A stretch of DNA of 14,603 bases, from assembly GCA_029987315.1 (NCBI GenBank), contig DALTVZ010000146.1:1-14603 (forward strand), given 5' to 3'. The notes under the pieces are model-generated. The model saw only the letters and a list, made by a program, of their open reading frames with translations, did no database searches and was not told the origin of the DNA. Positions 6,789 to 14,484 of this stretch are shown one piece after another. This stretch comes from Methanocorpusculum sp. (lineage in GTDB: Archaea; Halobacteriota; Methanomicrobia; Methanomicrobiales; Methanocorpusculaceae). How positions within the stretch are numbered: position 1 is the stretch's first letter; each line of letters begins with the position of its first letter. A program made the translations under genes and the position numbers.

Positions 6789-7744
6789 TCACGTTTTCAC
6801 GCAATGTCTTTCTTCCGCTGACAAATGTCTGTGCAAATGCCTGCGGCTACTGCTCATTTAAATCACCGGTGGCCGAAGGATGTGTTATGCCAAAAGAGGC
6901 GGTCATTTCCATTCTTGACCGCGGGGCGGCGTTCTCCTGTACCGAGGCCTTGTTCACCTTTGGCGAACGTCCCGAGAGAGAGATCGGGTTCACCAAGCAT
7001 ATAAATCGCATTGGATATCCGAATATTCTTGCCTACTGCAAAGATATGAGCCGATATGCGATCTCTCTTGGGATCTTGCCGCATACAAATGCCGGGATCC
7101 TCACTTATGAGGAATTGGAGGAACTTCGGCATGTGAACGCGAGTATGGGTCTGATGCTCGAAACAACAGCCGAGATCCCAGCTCATGCCCATAGCCCGGG
7201 AAAAGATCCTTTGGTAAGGATCGAAATGATGGAGAATGCCGGCAGGCTGAAGATTCCGTTTACAACCGGACTTCTTCTTGGGATCGGCGAGAAAATAGAT
7301 GATCGGATAGAGTCGCTTGAAGTTATCCGTGATCTGCATAAAAAATACGGACACATCCAGGAGGTGATCGTTCAGAATTTCTGCCCAAAAGCCGGGACTG
7401 ATATGGCATCTTATCTGGGAGCTTCGACCGAGGTCATCGCAGATACGATCCTGCTTGCAAAAGAGATTCTGCCATCAGATGTGGCTATTCAGATTCCGCC
7501 CAATCTTGCCGACGCTTCCCTTATGCTCGATTTAGGGGTGACCGATCTTGGTGGCGTGTCACCGGTGACGATCGATTACATCAACCCGGAACATCCTTGG
7601 CCGGCGCTTGAGGCATTGAAGAATATCGCACGGGGGTATGAGGTCCGGGAACGGTTATGTATCTATGAAAAATATTGTGATCCTCTGTGGGTCTCGCCGG
7701 AACTTTTTGGGTTGGTGAGAGAACTGGCAAAGAAAGTCTACTGA
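6779..7744 (+). CDS. cofG: 7,8-didemethyl-8-hydroxy-5-deazariboflavin (FO) synthase subunit CofG
   Basis: A 321-residue radical SAM enzyme. The iron-sulfur motif is C18-x3-C22-x2-C25 (CANACGYC), near the N-terminus as in the family. With CofH, CofG converts the tyrosine-derived adduct of 5-amino-6-ribitylaminouracil into FO, the deazaflavin chromophore of coenzyme F420, the central hydride carrier of methanogenesis. Other CofG-like segments are TFGERPE and NFCPKAGT. The start at 6779 (MRVITFSRN) was chosen because it gives the usual family length and follows a G-rich stretch (GGGGGA, 6766-6771) near the ATG; the frame is open further upstream to 6620, but that part is out of frame with the overlapping membrane-protein gene and has no family similarity. 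cofH is not in the window. A T7 run (7745-7751) follows the stop. Confidence 0.95.
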   Translation: MRVITFSRNVFLPLTNVCANACGYCSFKSPVAEGCVMPKEAVISILDRGAAFSCTEALFTFGERPEREIGFTKHINRIGYPNILAYCKDMSRYAISLGILPHTNAGILTYEELEELRHVNASMGLMLETTAEIPAHAHSPGKDPLVRIEMMENAGRLKIPFTTGLLLGIGEKIDDRIESLEVIRDLHKKYGHIQEVIVQNFCPKAGTDMASYLGASTEVIADTILLAKEILPSDVAIQIPPNLADASLMLDLGVTDLGGVSPVTIDYINPEHPWPALEALKNIARGYEVRERLCIYEKYCDPLWVSPELFGLVRELAKKVY

Positions 7745-7751
7745 TTTTTTT
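7745..7751 (+). terminator. Oligo-T after cofG
   Basis: Seven Ts begin right after the cofG TGA. Short oligo-T runs can terminate archaeal RNA polymerase without a hairpin. The next gene has its own promoter-like sequence (see 7788-7799), consistent with an end here. Confidence 0.35.
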
Positions 7752-7787
7752 GCGTTCTGTCAAGCGTTCTCCCACACTGATAATGAA

Positions 7788-7799
7788 CTTCTTAATGCC
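7788..7799 (+). promoter_or_regulatory. Weak TATA-like site before the first acyltransferase gene
   Basis: CTTCTTAATGCC is about 20-25 bases upstream of the ATG at 7815, and no ribosome site is present. This suggests a leaderless transcript, but the match to box A is poor. Confidence 0.25.
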
Positions 7800-7814
7800 C
7801 CCGCTCTAATAATA

Positions 7815-8609
7815 ATGCACATGGATGATGTTTGTCTCGCCCCGGTAAAGGAACGGTACTGGGAGATCGATGCGATTCGAGGTCTCTCGCTTCTGGCGAT
7901 GATACTTTTGCACACCATCTTTCTTTTTGGCGTCTTTCACATAATGGATGTGGATGTTTGGCTGGGGCTTGGCTCCTATCTTCCTTTTGGGACAAGCGTT
8001 TTTGTCATAATATCGGGGACTTCCCTTATTCTCCGTCACGGACGTATGCTCGACCAGCCGCGTCGTGCGTATTATACTGCCATTCTGAAACGCGGGATAG
8101 AAATTATTTTGATCGGGGTCTGTGTCTCCGTCATCGCCTCCCTTTTGATACTGATTTTCATAAACGACGGACGGTATATGTACTTCAACTTTCTGCAGAT
8201 GATGGGCTTATCCATGATACTTTGTATCCCTTTCCTACGATTTGGGAAATGGAGTCTTGTTCCTGCGATATTTTTCATCCTTCTTGGCCTTATTTTCGAA
8301 ACGGTCAAAGGGCCTGCTTGGCTGATGATCATTGGGATCTTACCACCGGATTTTATTCCGCGTGATTTTTTCCCAGTGTTTCCTTGGGCAGGTGTTATGC
8401 TGCTTGGCGTTTTCTTTGGTTCTCTCCTGTATCCGAACGGCATACGGAGATATTATCTGCGCCCTGCTGGAAAAATTGGCCAATTTTTGGCAGTTATCGG
8501 TCGTTACCCCCTTCAGATATATCTCATCCACGTTCCGGTGATAGGTGCTGTTCTTCTTATCATCGTGGTAATATCAGGACTCTGCGGCTTTCCGATCGGC
8601 TATCTCTGA
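7815..8609 (+). CDS. DUF1624/HGSNAT-type membrane acyltransferase, copy 1 (divergent)
   Basis: A 264-residue multi-pass membrane protein (about seven to eight hydrophobic segments). The N-terminal signature ERYWEIDAIRG (R14-G23) and H33 in the first helix mark the DUF1624 / heparan-alpha-glucosaminide N-acetyltransferase catalytic family (PF07786), which moves acetyl groups from cytoplasmic acetyl-CoA to sugars on the outer face. Further family features are FFPVFPWAG and a late IYLIH (H239). It is the first of three tandem paralogues and the most diverged: where the others have FGFLHML, it has FNFLQMM (Q128 for His). It also lacks the WLYPLGI segment of the others. Start: ATG at 7815, or 7821, without a ribosome site. 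The likely job is acylation of a surface glycan or lipid-linked sugar; the substrate is unknown. Confidence 0.8.
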   Translation: MHMDDVCLAPVKERYWEIDAIRGLSLLAMILLHTIFLFGVFHIMDVDVWLGLGSYLPFGTSVFVIISGTSLILRHGRMLDQPRRAYYTAILKRGIEIILIGVCVSVIASLLILIFINDGRYMYFNFLQMMGLSMILCIPFLRFGKWSLVPAIFFILLGLIFETVKGPAWLMIIGILPPDFIPRDFFPVFPWAGVMLLGVFFGSLLYPNGIRRYYLRPAGKIGQFLAVIGRYPLQIYLIHVPVIGAVLLIIVVISGLCGFPIGYL

Positions 8610-8648
8610 ATAATTTTCACATTAACTACTTATCTGCTAAAAACAAAC

Positions 8649-9476
8649 ATGCCTGAAACTATGAGCGATGTAGGGCAGTGTGTAACTTCGGGTTCTTCCC
8701 CATTGGTAAGATGTGAACGATATTGGGAGATCGACGCGATCCGGGGTCTTGCTCTATTTGGTATGCTCTTCTTCCATCTTCTCGCAATTCTTGTGATGTT
8801 TCATATCCTTGAGGAGACCCCACAGTTTCTCTTCTATTATAAATCGTATGTCGTCGTCTCTGCAGCATTCATTTTGATCGCCGGCGTGGCACTCGTTCTG
8901 CGGTATAACCGTATGTTTGGAAAACCTATGGAGGCGTATTATCGGAACATCGCAAAAAAAGCGCTGGTTCTGCTTTTCATAGCCATGTGTATAACGGCTC
9001 TGACTTGGCTTGCTTCTGTGGTCATCTATAACAATGATGTGTTCATCAAGTTTGGATTCCTCCACATGTTGAGTATTTCGATGCTCATTTCGATCCCACT
9101 TCTCAGATTTGGCAAATGGAACATCCTTTTTGGAATAGTGATCGTTTTGATTGGCTGTTTCATAATGCCGGGGATTCAGGAGCCCGGTTGGCTCTATCCT
9201 CTTGGGATCCACGGGGCCGATTTTCTCCAGCACACACCTGACTACTTCCCGCTATTCCCATGGAGCGGATTTATTCTACTAGGGATCGGCCTTGGCAATA
9301 TCTTCTATCCGAAAGGCGTCAGGTCGTTTTCTGTGAGAAAACCTGGGGTCCTTGGCAGGTTCTTTGCAAAGATGGGGTACGGAAAAGTGACCCTTATCAT
9401 CTATCTCGTCCACATGCCGATCTTCTTTGTTATCTTATGGGCTTTGAGTATGATCACTGGGATCGGTTCTGTTTAG
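8649..9476 (+). CDS. DUF1624/HGSNAT-type membrane acyltransferase, copy 2
   Basis: A 275-residue paralogue of the preceding gene. It carries ERYWEIDAIRGLALFGM (from E23), H43 in helix 1, FGFLHML with H139, WLYPLGIHGADF, DYFPLFPWSG and IYLVH (H255). A longer polar N-terminus (about 22 residues) precedes the signature. The copy is closer to copy 3 than to copy 1. Only 39 bases separate it from copy 1, with no ribosome site; the TTAACTACTTAT stretch at about 8623-8634 lies some 15-25 bases upstream of the ATG and could serve as its own promoter for a leaderless mRNA. The predicted role is transmembrane acyl transfer to a sugar; donor, acceptor and whether the three copies act together are unknown. 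Confidence 0.82.
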   Translation: MPETMSDVGQCVTSGSSPLVRCERYWEIDAIRGLALFGMLFFHLLAILVMFHILEETPQFLFYYKSYVVVSAAFILIAGVALVLRYNRMFGKPMEAYYRNIAKKALVLLFIAMCITALTWLASVVIYNNDVFIKFGFLHMLSISMLISIPLLRFGKWNILFGIVIVLIGCFIMPGIQEPGWLYPLGIHGADFLQHTPDYFPLFPWSGFILLGIGLGNIFYPKGVRSFSVRKPGVLGRFFAKMGYGKVTLIIYLVHMPIFFVILWALSMITGIGSV

Positions 9477-9510
9477 ATGTTAAGAAAGTACTTAGATATA
9501 CAAAATCAAT

Positions 9511-10356
9511 ATGGCTAGAGTTATGGGTGGTGAAATGTTGGAAAAAGGGATACCGGGTCAGGCAATGCCGGACATGTCGGGTGATCCGCCAAGCGAGCGG
9601 TATTGGGAGATCGATGCGATCCGGGGTCTGGCTATCTTGGGAATGCTCTTTTACCATCTCCTCGCATGTTTTGTTCTCTTCCATCTTATCGTGGAAGATG
9701 CCAGATTCTTCTCGTACTATAATACGTATATTCTTGGTTCGGGGATTTTCGTTCTTCTTGCAGGCATTGCCATGATCCTTCGTCATGAACGGATGCGAGG
9801 TAAGACGTCGAAGGAGTATTACAGGGCTCTTGTCATCAAGGCATTGTTTTTGCTCGCAATCGGCTTTTGTATTACGATCGGAAGCTGGATCGGTGCATCT
9901 GTTTTCCTTGGGAGTGATGCATTCATCAAGTTCGGATTCCTGCATATGCTTGGTTTCTCCATGCTTCTTGCTATCCCACTTCTTAGATATGGGAAATGGA
10001 ATATCATTATTGGCATCATCATCATTGCCATAGGAGCATTCATTTTTCCGTACATCAATGACCCGTCCTGGCTCTACCCTCTTGGGATCCATGCTGAAGA
10101 TTTTATGATGTATACTCAGGACTATTTCCCGCTCTTTCCTTGGTTTGGTGTGCTTCTTCTGGGAGTTGGCCTTGGGAATGTCTTTTACCCACATGGTGTT
10201 CGGGGATTTTCCATGCGTGAGCCCGGGAAAATCGGGGTAGGCCTTTCCAAGCTCGGGAATGGCGCGGTCACGCTTTTCATTTATCTTGTCCACGTTCCGG
10301 TGATATTTGTTATTCTGTGGATCTTCTCTGCGCTGACGGGCATTGGGTATTTGTGA
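9511..10356 (+). CDS. DUF1624/HGSNAT-type membrane acyltransferase, copy 3
   Basis: A 281-residue protein with the same signature, ERYWEIDAIRGLAILGM (from E29), H49 in helix 1, FGFLHMLG (H145), WLYPLGIHAEDF, DYFPLFPWFG and IYLVHVPVI (H261). Much of the DNA around these motifs is nearly identical to copy 2 (for example the bases encoding YWEIDAIRG), so copies 2 and 3 look like the more recent duplication. The start could be ATG 9511, 9523 or 9535; all precede the signature. A TATA-like TTAGATATAC (9494-9503) lies just upstream of the first ATG. Its TGA is one base from the ATG of dtdA, so dtdA is probably translated from the same message. Confidence 0.83.
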   Translation: MARVMGGEMLEKGIPGQAMPDMSGDPPSERYWEIDAIRGLAILGMLFYHLLACFVLFHLIVEDARFFSYYNTYILGSGIFVLLAGIAMILRHERMRGKTSKEYYRALVIKALFLLAIGFCITIGSWIGASVFLGSDAFIKFGFLHMLGFSMLLAIPLLRYGKWNIIIGIIIIAIGAFIFPYINDPSWLYPLGIHAEDFMMYTQDYFPLFPWFGVLLLGVGLGNVFYPHGVRGFSMREPGKIGVGLSKLGNGAVTLFIYLVHVPVIFVILWIFSALTGIGYL

Positions 10357-10357
10357 T

Positions 10358-11689
10358 ATGATCATCGATATAGTGAATTCCGACTCTGACTCGGCTGGAA
10401 AAAATATTCGGGCGGCTATCGATACGCTTCTGAATGATCCCCCAGAGGGGGGCTTCCCTCTTTTCAAGGGAAATGAGGTGACGTTTCACACTGTCCCGGG
10501 AAGGATTATCCACGCGGAAAAAACCGCATTCAATCCTGAAGCCGATCTCATCATTATTGTTTCGCGACACTCAAGTGTACATCCTGTTCCGGTCCTGACC
10601 GTTCATCCAGCAGGAAACTTTGGGGTTGCCGGACTGGGCGGTCGCGACCGAGAACTGGGGATGACCCATACTGCTTGGATGAAGTCCATCCTGCAGAACC
10701 ATGCGGCGTTCGCTCCAGAGGGTTATCGGGTCTCATATGAGATCACCCATCATGGTCCAACCGATCTACCAGTACCTTTCTTTTTTGTCGAGGTGGGCAG
10801 TACTGAAAAAGAGTGGAACGATGTCTTTGCCTGTGATGCTGCGGCAAAAAGTGTTTTGTATGCATCTCCATCTCCTGAGAGCATCCCGATGATAGGGTTT
10901 GGGGGGACGCATTATGCGGCTCGTCAAACAGCCATCGGCCTTGAGACGAAGGGAGCGTTTGGGCATATGATGCATACGCGTGATGTCGGTTCCGTTTCTG
11001 CAGAGATGGTTTCTCAGATGATCCAGAAATCAGGCGGTGTGTCTGCCGCGCATGTGGATCACAAAGCTCTGTCAAAACAAGAAATTTTTCACATTAAAGA
11101 GATACTTTCAGATGTTGGTTTGGAAGAGATCACCGAAGGAGACCTGCGAAAAATCAACTCGATGTCATTTGAAACATGGTGTGCCTACCGGGACATGGCC
11201 TTTAAAACAGACCCGGATCTAAAAATCTTCCCTCATGGCAGGATTCTGGATGAGGAACCCTCGGTAATAATCCTTCCATTGGATCTCTTCTCTGCGGCAT
11301 TTATGGGTTACGAGGATGTTTTATTGTTAGAGTTGGACAAAATGGGAAATATCTTTCACACAACTGGAAAAGGGGGTAAACTTATGCCAACCCTGTTGAC
11401 CTCTGCCAAAAACAGGCGGCAGGTATCAGGTGATTTAATAGTCTTATCCGTTCAACAAATAACACGTACACAGGATAGTTTGGTGGAAGGTGATCATATC
11501 ACAATAACCCGCCGGCAGTTTGACCCTGGACTCGCGCGCATGCTTGGGGTCTCATCAGGTCCGTTGTTTGGGCAGCTCGTTGCTGGAAAATCAGTGACTC
11601 TCCTAGACGGCAGAACGATCACGCCGGATCTGGTCACAAAAGTGGTCAAGACATCCATCAAAATACCGGGATTGGAGCATTACTCATGA
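10358..11689 (+). CDS. dtdA: D-aminoacyl-tRNA deacylase (archaeal/plant DTD2 type) with C-terminal extension
   Basis: A 443-residue protein. The first 265 or so residues match the archaeal/plant deacylase DTD2 (GEK1 in plants): [19 protein letters not shown] (from T130, H131-H132) and [12 protein letters not shown] (G180-T191, with H185). This enzyme frees tRNA from D-amino acids. DTD2 of Pyrococcus-type archaea is about 270 residues, so the last 170 or so here are an extra domain. That tail ends with [16 protein letters not shown] (L396-K411) followed by a DGR, resembling a segment of RNase Z. The start at ATG 10358 follows the upstream stop by one base; a TTG at 10343 was rejected because it overlaps the upstream gene without a ribosome site. 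Its ATGA end overlaps ftsZ, so the two should be co-translated. Confidence 0.92.
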   Translation: MIIDIVNSDSDSAGKNIRAAIDTLLNDPPEGGFPLFKGNEVTFHTVPGRIIHAEKTAFNPEADLIIIVSRHSSVHPVPVLTVHPAGNFGVAGLGGRDRELGMTHTAWMKSILQNHAAFAPEGYRVSYEITHHGPTDLPVPFFFVEVGSTEKEWNDVFACDAAAKSVLYASPSPESIPMIGFGGTHYAARQTAIGLETKGAFGHMMHTRDVGSVSAEMVSQMIQKSGGVSAAHVDHKALSKQEIFHIKEILSDVGLEEITEGDLRKINSMSFETWCAYRDMAFKTDPDLKIFPHGRILDEEPSVIILPLDLFSAAFMGYEDVLLLELDKMGNIFHTTGKGGKLMPTLLTSAKNRRQVSGDLIVLSVQQITRTQDSLVEGDHITITRRQFDPGLARMLGVSSGPLFGQLVAGKSVTLLDGRTITPDLVTKVVKTSIKIPGLEHYS

Positions 11690-13002
11690 GATCAATTGTA
11701 GAAGAAGCATTATCACGCAAACGGTTCGAAGATGTTGCACGCGACGACACGCCTGTTTCCGCAATTTATGACGCGGAAACTGAAGCTGACCTCGGTGCAA
11801 AAACCTACGCGCCCCGTCCACAGAAACCGGAGCCAGTTCGAGCAACTGCTCCTATCCAGGCTCCTGCTATAAAGAAGGAGCAGCCAAAATCCGATGTTGA
11901 CTATTCCAGTCAATATAGTTTTTCCGCTAACAAGACAACACCAACAGATGAAGACGAGGAATTCGATGAGATCCTCGATGCTCTGCGCACAAAAATCACT
12001 GTTATCGGCTGTGGTGGCGGAGGATGCAACACCGTTGCTCGGGTCTATGAGGAAGGGGTCGAGGGTGCAGAGATTTATGCCCTGAACACCGATGCCCAGC
12101 ATCTTTCCATGCTTCGCGGTCGTGTGGGTCGCAGAATACTTATCGGACGCCAGACAACCAAAGGTCTAGGTGCCGGCGCGATTCCCCAGCGTGGTGAGGA
12201 AGCTGCTGTCGAAAGTGAAGACGTAATTCGTCAGGCCCTTGCCGGCAGCAACATGGTATTTGTTACCGCCGGTCTTGGTGGAGGTACTGGTACTGGCTCA
12301 GCCCCGGTCGTTGCAAGAGTTGCAAAAGAAATCGGCGCCTTGACCATTGCTATTGTCACTCTGCCTTTTACGAGTGAAAGTGCTACCAGAATGGAAAATG
12401 CTGAGATCGGTCTGGAACGTCTCCGAGAAGTAGCCGATACGGTAATCGTAATACCTAACGACCGTATCCTTGAGGTTGTTCCACGCCTTCCGCTTGCCCA
12501 GGCATTCAAAGTTTCCGATGAAGTTCTGATGCGTGCTGTGAAAGGCATCACCGAACTTATCACTCTCCCAGGTCTTGTTAACCTTGACTTTGCTGATGTC
12601 CGGACCGTTATGGAACAGGGTGGAATTGCAATGATCGGTGTTGGTGAGTCTGACAGCGAGGATAAAGCAACCGATTCGATCAAGAAAGCTCTGCGCTCTC
12701 CTCTTCTTGATGTTGACATCACCGGCGCGACAGCCGCTCTCATCAACGTCATCGGCGGACCGGATATGACGATGGTAGAAGCAGAAGGTGTCGTGCAGGA
12801 AGTTTATCAGAGGATCGACCCTGCTGCACGCATTATCTGGGGTGTTCAGATCGATCCGAAGATGGAAGGCCGCATGCGGACCATGCTCATCGTAACGGGT
12901 GTCCAATCACCACAGATTTATGGTAAGCAGGAACAAATATCTAGGGCATCACAATCGAGTCAGGTCCAGCGCTCAAAGTTTGAGATTGACTTCCTGAGGT
13001 GA
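11686..13002 (+). CDS. ftsZ: Cell division GTPase FtsZ (FtsZ1-like) with long N-terminal extension
   Basis: A 438-residue tubulin-family GTPase that polymerises into the division ring. The core begins near residue 98 with [15 protein letters not shown] (G108-N115 region), has the tubulin signature [10 protein letters not shown] at 198-207, and the catalytic T7 loop NLDFAD at 299-304, so it should be active. The first 97 residues are unusual in length: residues 36-95 are rich in Pro, Glu, Asp, Ser and Lys and look disordered. The C-terminal tail (from about residue 410) is polar and Gln/Ser-rich and ends in FEIDFLR, a possible partner-binding peptide. Being next to secE and spt5 is typical of euryarchaeal ftsZ1 rather than ftsZ2. 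The ATG overlaps the dtdA stop (ATGA). Confidence 0.96.
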   Translation: MRSIVEEALSRKRFEDVARDDTPVSAIYDAETEADLGAKTYAPRPQKPEPVRATAPIQAPAIKKEQPKSDVDYSSQYSFSANKTTPTDEDEEFDEILDALRTKITVIGCGGGGCNTVARVYEEGVEGAEIYALNTDAQHLSMLRGRVGRRILIGRQTTKGLGAGAIPQRGEEAAVESEDVIRQALAGSNMVFVTAGLGGGTGTGSAPVVARVAKEIGALTIAIVTLPFTSESATRMENAEIGLERLREVADTVIVIPNDRILEVVPRLPLAQAFKVSDEVLMRAVKGITELITLPGLVNLDFADVRTVMEQGGIAMIGVGESDSEDKATDSIKKALRSPLLDVDITGATAALINVIGGPDMTMVEAEGVVQEVYQRIDPAARIIWGVQIDPKMEGRMRTMLIVTGVQSPQIYGKQEQISRASQSSQVQRSKFEIDFLR

Positions 13003-13006
13003 ATAC

Positions 13007-13252
13007 ATGGCTAAAAACGAGAAAAAAACCGATGAAAAAAAGGTAATCCCTCCCATTAATATAAAGAAACCGGAGATTACAAAAGCAAGTATTTCAGAAT
13101 TTTTCAGAAAATATATCCGTGTTCTGAAACTTGCCCGCAGACCTACGAAAGATGAGTTCTGGAAAATTTCCGCAGTAGCCGCAGTAGGTATTTTACTCAT
13201 CGGCGTTCTCGGTTTCCTGATATATCTAATATTTGCATATCTGCTCCCGTGA
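13007..13252 (+). CDS. secE: Preprotein translocase subunit SecE (Sec61 gamma)
   Basis: An 81-residue protein: a Lys-rich cytoplasmic start (about residues 1-27), an amphipathic segment ending [11 protein letters not shown], typical of SecE/Sec61 gamma, and one transmembrane helix at about 56-80 ([19 protein letters not shown]). SecE clamps the SecY channel in the membrane. The ATG at 13007 follows GAGGTGA (12996-13002), which overlaps the ftsZ stop, an ideal coupled start. The stop lies within the start region of spt5. The order ftsZ-secE-spt5-rpl11 is common in euryarchaea. Confidence 0.94.
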   Translation: MAKNEKKTDEKKVIPPINIKKPEITKASISEFFRKYIRVLKLARRPTKDEFWKISAVAAVGILLIGVLGFLIYLIFAYLLP

Positions 13253-13254
13253 TT

Positions 13255-13731
13255 ATGACTGAATCAAAGTTTGGCAATCACTACTACATCTTAAAGACGA
13301 CATCCAAGCACGAGCGGACAGTTGCAGACAACATCCGTCAAGCAATCGAAAACAATATGACGGACGTCGTTGTCACAGCCGTAGTTGTGCCTGAAGATAT
13401 CAAAGGCTATGTCTTCGTGGAAAGTCCAGAAGAACACGCAAGGATCGAAGAACTTGTTGAATCGATCGCTCATGCGAGAATCGTCTTAAAGAATGAGACA
13501 TCCCTGGAAGAGATCAAACATTTCCTCGTTCCAAAACCGGCCGTATCTGGTATCGACGAAGGAACAATCGTGGAACTTATCGCCGGTCCGTTCAAGGGTG
13601 AGAAAGCCGTGGTCAAGCGCGTTGATCGTGCAAAAGAAGAAATCACCGTTGAACTCTACGAATCGATCGTCCCCATCCCGATCACGATCCGCGGCGATAA
13701 CGTCCGTGTGATCGATCGTAATCAGGATTGA
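13255..13731 (+). CDS. spt5: Transcription elongation factor Spt5 (NusG family)
   Basis: A 158-residue protein with the archaeal Spt5 layout: an NGN domain (about residues 8-93, with YYILKTTSKHER and DIKGYVFVES) that binds the RNA polymerase clamp together with Spt4, then a KOW domain (about 100-155, GTIVELIAGPFKGEKAVV). It increases processivity and links polymerase to the ribosome. The ATG at 13255 gives the standard N-terminus MTESKFGNHYYIL; a GTG at 13249 overlapping the secE stop would add two residues. There is no separate ribosome site, so translation is likely coupled to secE. It closes the dtdA-ftsZ-secE-spt5 run. Confidence 0.96.
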   Translation: MTESKFGNHYYILKTTSKHERTVADNIRQAIENNMTDVVVTAVVVPEDIKGYVFVESPEEHARIEELVESIAHARIVLKNETSLEEIKHFLVPKPAVSGIDEGTIVELIAGPFKGEKAVVKRVDRAKEEITVELYESIVPIPITIRGDNVRVIDRNQD

Positions 13732-13741
13732 ACTCAATTTA

Positions 13742-13806
13742 TTTCGCGTGAATGCGAAAAAATCAACTCCAATCTCCAATCCATCTCTTTTTAGTGGGGT
13801 ATTTTT
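13742..13806 (+). terminator. Hairpin and T-runs after spt5
   Basis: TTTCGC (13742-13747) and GCGAAA (13754-13759) form a 6-bp stem just after the spt5 stop. It is followed by two short T-runs (13788-13792 and 13802-13806). This is compatible with termination or 3' processing between spt5 and rpl11; the signal is weak. Confidence 0.35.
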
Positions 13807-13847
13807 CCAGTAGGTTTATGACCTCACAAGTAGACCTTAGTGAACCA

Positions 13848-13879
13848 ATGTTGGGCTACCTTCGGGTATGCGCCAACAT
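13848..13879 (+). promoter_or_regulatory. UUCG-capped hairpin in the rpl11 leader
   Basis: Outer stem ATGTTGG/CCAACAT (13848-13854, 13873-13879), inner stem GCTACC pairing with GGTA-GC with a one-base bulge, and a C(UUCG)G tetraloop at 13860-13865. Single bulged bases (13869, 13872) break the 3' arm. It ends three bases before the GGTGAT ribosome site (13882-13887). The bulges and stable cap suggest a protein-binding or translation-control structure. Confidence 0.55.
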
Positions 13880-13890
13880 ACGGTGATACA

Positions 13891-14364
13891 ATGGCAGAAA
13901 CAGTCGAGGTACTGGTACCCGGCGGTAGAGCAACTGCAGGACCGCCACTCGGTCCGGCACTGGGTCCCCTTGGGATCAACGTAAAAGCAGTCGTTGATGA
14001 GATCAACAAAAAGACTGCGTCGTTCAATGGCATGTCTGTTCCGGTAACGGTAATGGTCGATGACAAAAAGAACTTCACGTTAACAGTCGGTATTCCTCCG
14101 ACAACCGCTCTTGTAATGAAAGAAGCGGGAGTCGAAAAGGGTTCCGGCACTCCGAACACTCAGGCAGTTGGTAATCTGCCGCTTGAAGCTGTCATTCGCA
14201 TTGCAAAGATGAAGATGGATTCCATGCTCTCATACGACCTGAAAACGGCCGCAAAAGAAGTCATGGGCACCTGCGTTTCCGTTGGTGTAACCGTCGAAGG
14301 CAAAACTGCCAAACAGGCAATTGCCGCTGTCAATGCAGGCGAGTGGGACGAACATCTCGCGTAA
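13891..14364 (+). CDS. rpl11: 50S ribosomal protein L11 (uL11)
   Basis: A 157-residue protein, normal for archaea. It binds the GTPase-associated region of 23S rRNA and with the stalk regulates factor GTP hydrolysis. The N-terminal domain contains the hallmark AGPPLGPALGPLGINV (residues 16-31), with the conserved prolines of the flexible switch; the C-terminal rRNA-binding domain follows from about residue 70. The ATG at 13891 is preceded by GGTGAT at 13882-13887. The frame is open further upstream to a GTG at 13840, but that stretch encodes the leader hairpin and is rejected. It is followed, after 129 bases, by rpl1, the usual archaeal order. Confidence 0.97.
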   Translation: MAETVEVLVPGGRATAGPPLGPALGPLGINVKAVVDEINKKTASFNGMSVPVTVMVDDKKNFTLTVGIPPTTALVMKEAGVEKGSGTPNTQAVGNLPLEAVIRIAKMKMDSMLSYDLKTAAKEVMGTCVSVGVTVEGKTAKQAIAAVNAGEWDEHLA

Positions 14365-14393
14365 GTGATATAGTTCGCACCGCTTCAATCGGG

Positions 14394-14412
14394 TACGTGG
14401 ATTTTCCACGTA
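14394..14412 (+). repeat. 8-bp hairpin between rpl11 and rpl1
   Basis: TACGTGGA (14394-14401) and TCCACGTA (14405-14412) are perfect reverse complements around a TTT loop, followed by A-rich sequence. With no U-tract after it, a terminator on the plus strand is unlikely; it may be an mRNA processing site separating rpl11 and rpl1. Confidence 0.4.
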
Positions 14413-14440
14413 AAAAAATGTACAGTAGTAGAGAACAAAA

Positions 14441-14484
14441 CCATAGGAGATTGGGGAACACCCCAGTCGAAGAACTATGGGAGG
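14441..14484 (+). promoter_or_regulatory. Putative L1 autoregulatory hairpin overlapping the rpl1 ribosome site
   Basis: CCATAG (14441-14446) pairs with CTATGG (14475-14480). Inside is an asymmetric internal loop (GA / GAAGAA) and an 8-bp stem GATTGGGG / CCCCAGTC capped by AACA. The outer stem runs into GGGAGG (14479-14484), the ribosome site of rpl1. Archaeal and bacterial L1 bind a helix-internal-loop motif in 23S rRNA and a mimic of it in their own mRNA. The bases TGGGAGGCTT here recall, from memory, the strand GGUGGGAGGCUU in helix 76 of E. coli 23S rRNA. Confidence 0.6.

Noticed and set aside
7815..10356. The three acyltransferase copies as a transposon or integrated element
   Set aside because: No transposase, integrase, terminal inverted repeats or target-site duplications were visible; tandem gene duplication explains the pattern.
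9454..10467. A 337-codon open frame on the minus strand opposite the third acyltransferase gene
   Set aside because: It is the antisense shadow of a clear membrane-protein gene with family motifs. Its product is Lys/Arg/Asn-rich, without domains or a ribosome site, and it runs through the neighbouring gene boundaries.
12231..12752. A 173-codon minus-strand frame inside ftsZ
   Set aside because: It lies wholly within the conserved FtsZ core and is Ser/Arg/Thr/Ile-rich low-information protein; a codon-usage shadow.
13840..13890. Extended GTG start for L11
   Set aside because: The extra codons fall in a bulged leader hairpin; the ATG at 13891 has a GGTGAT site and gives the usual L11 length.
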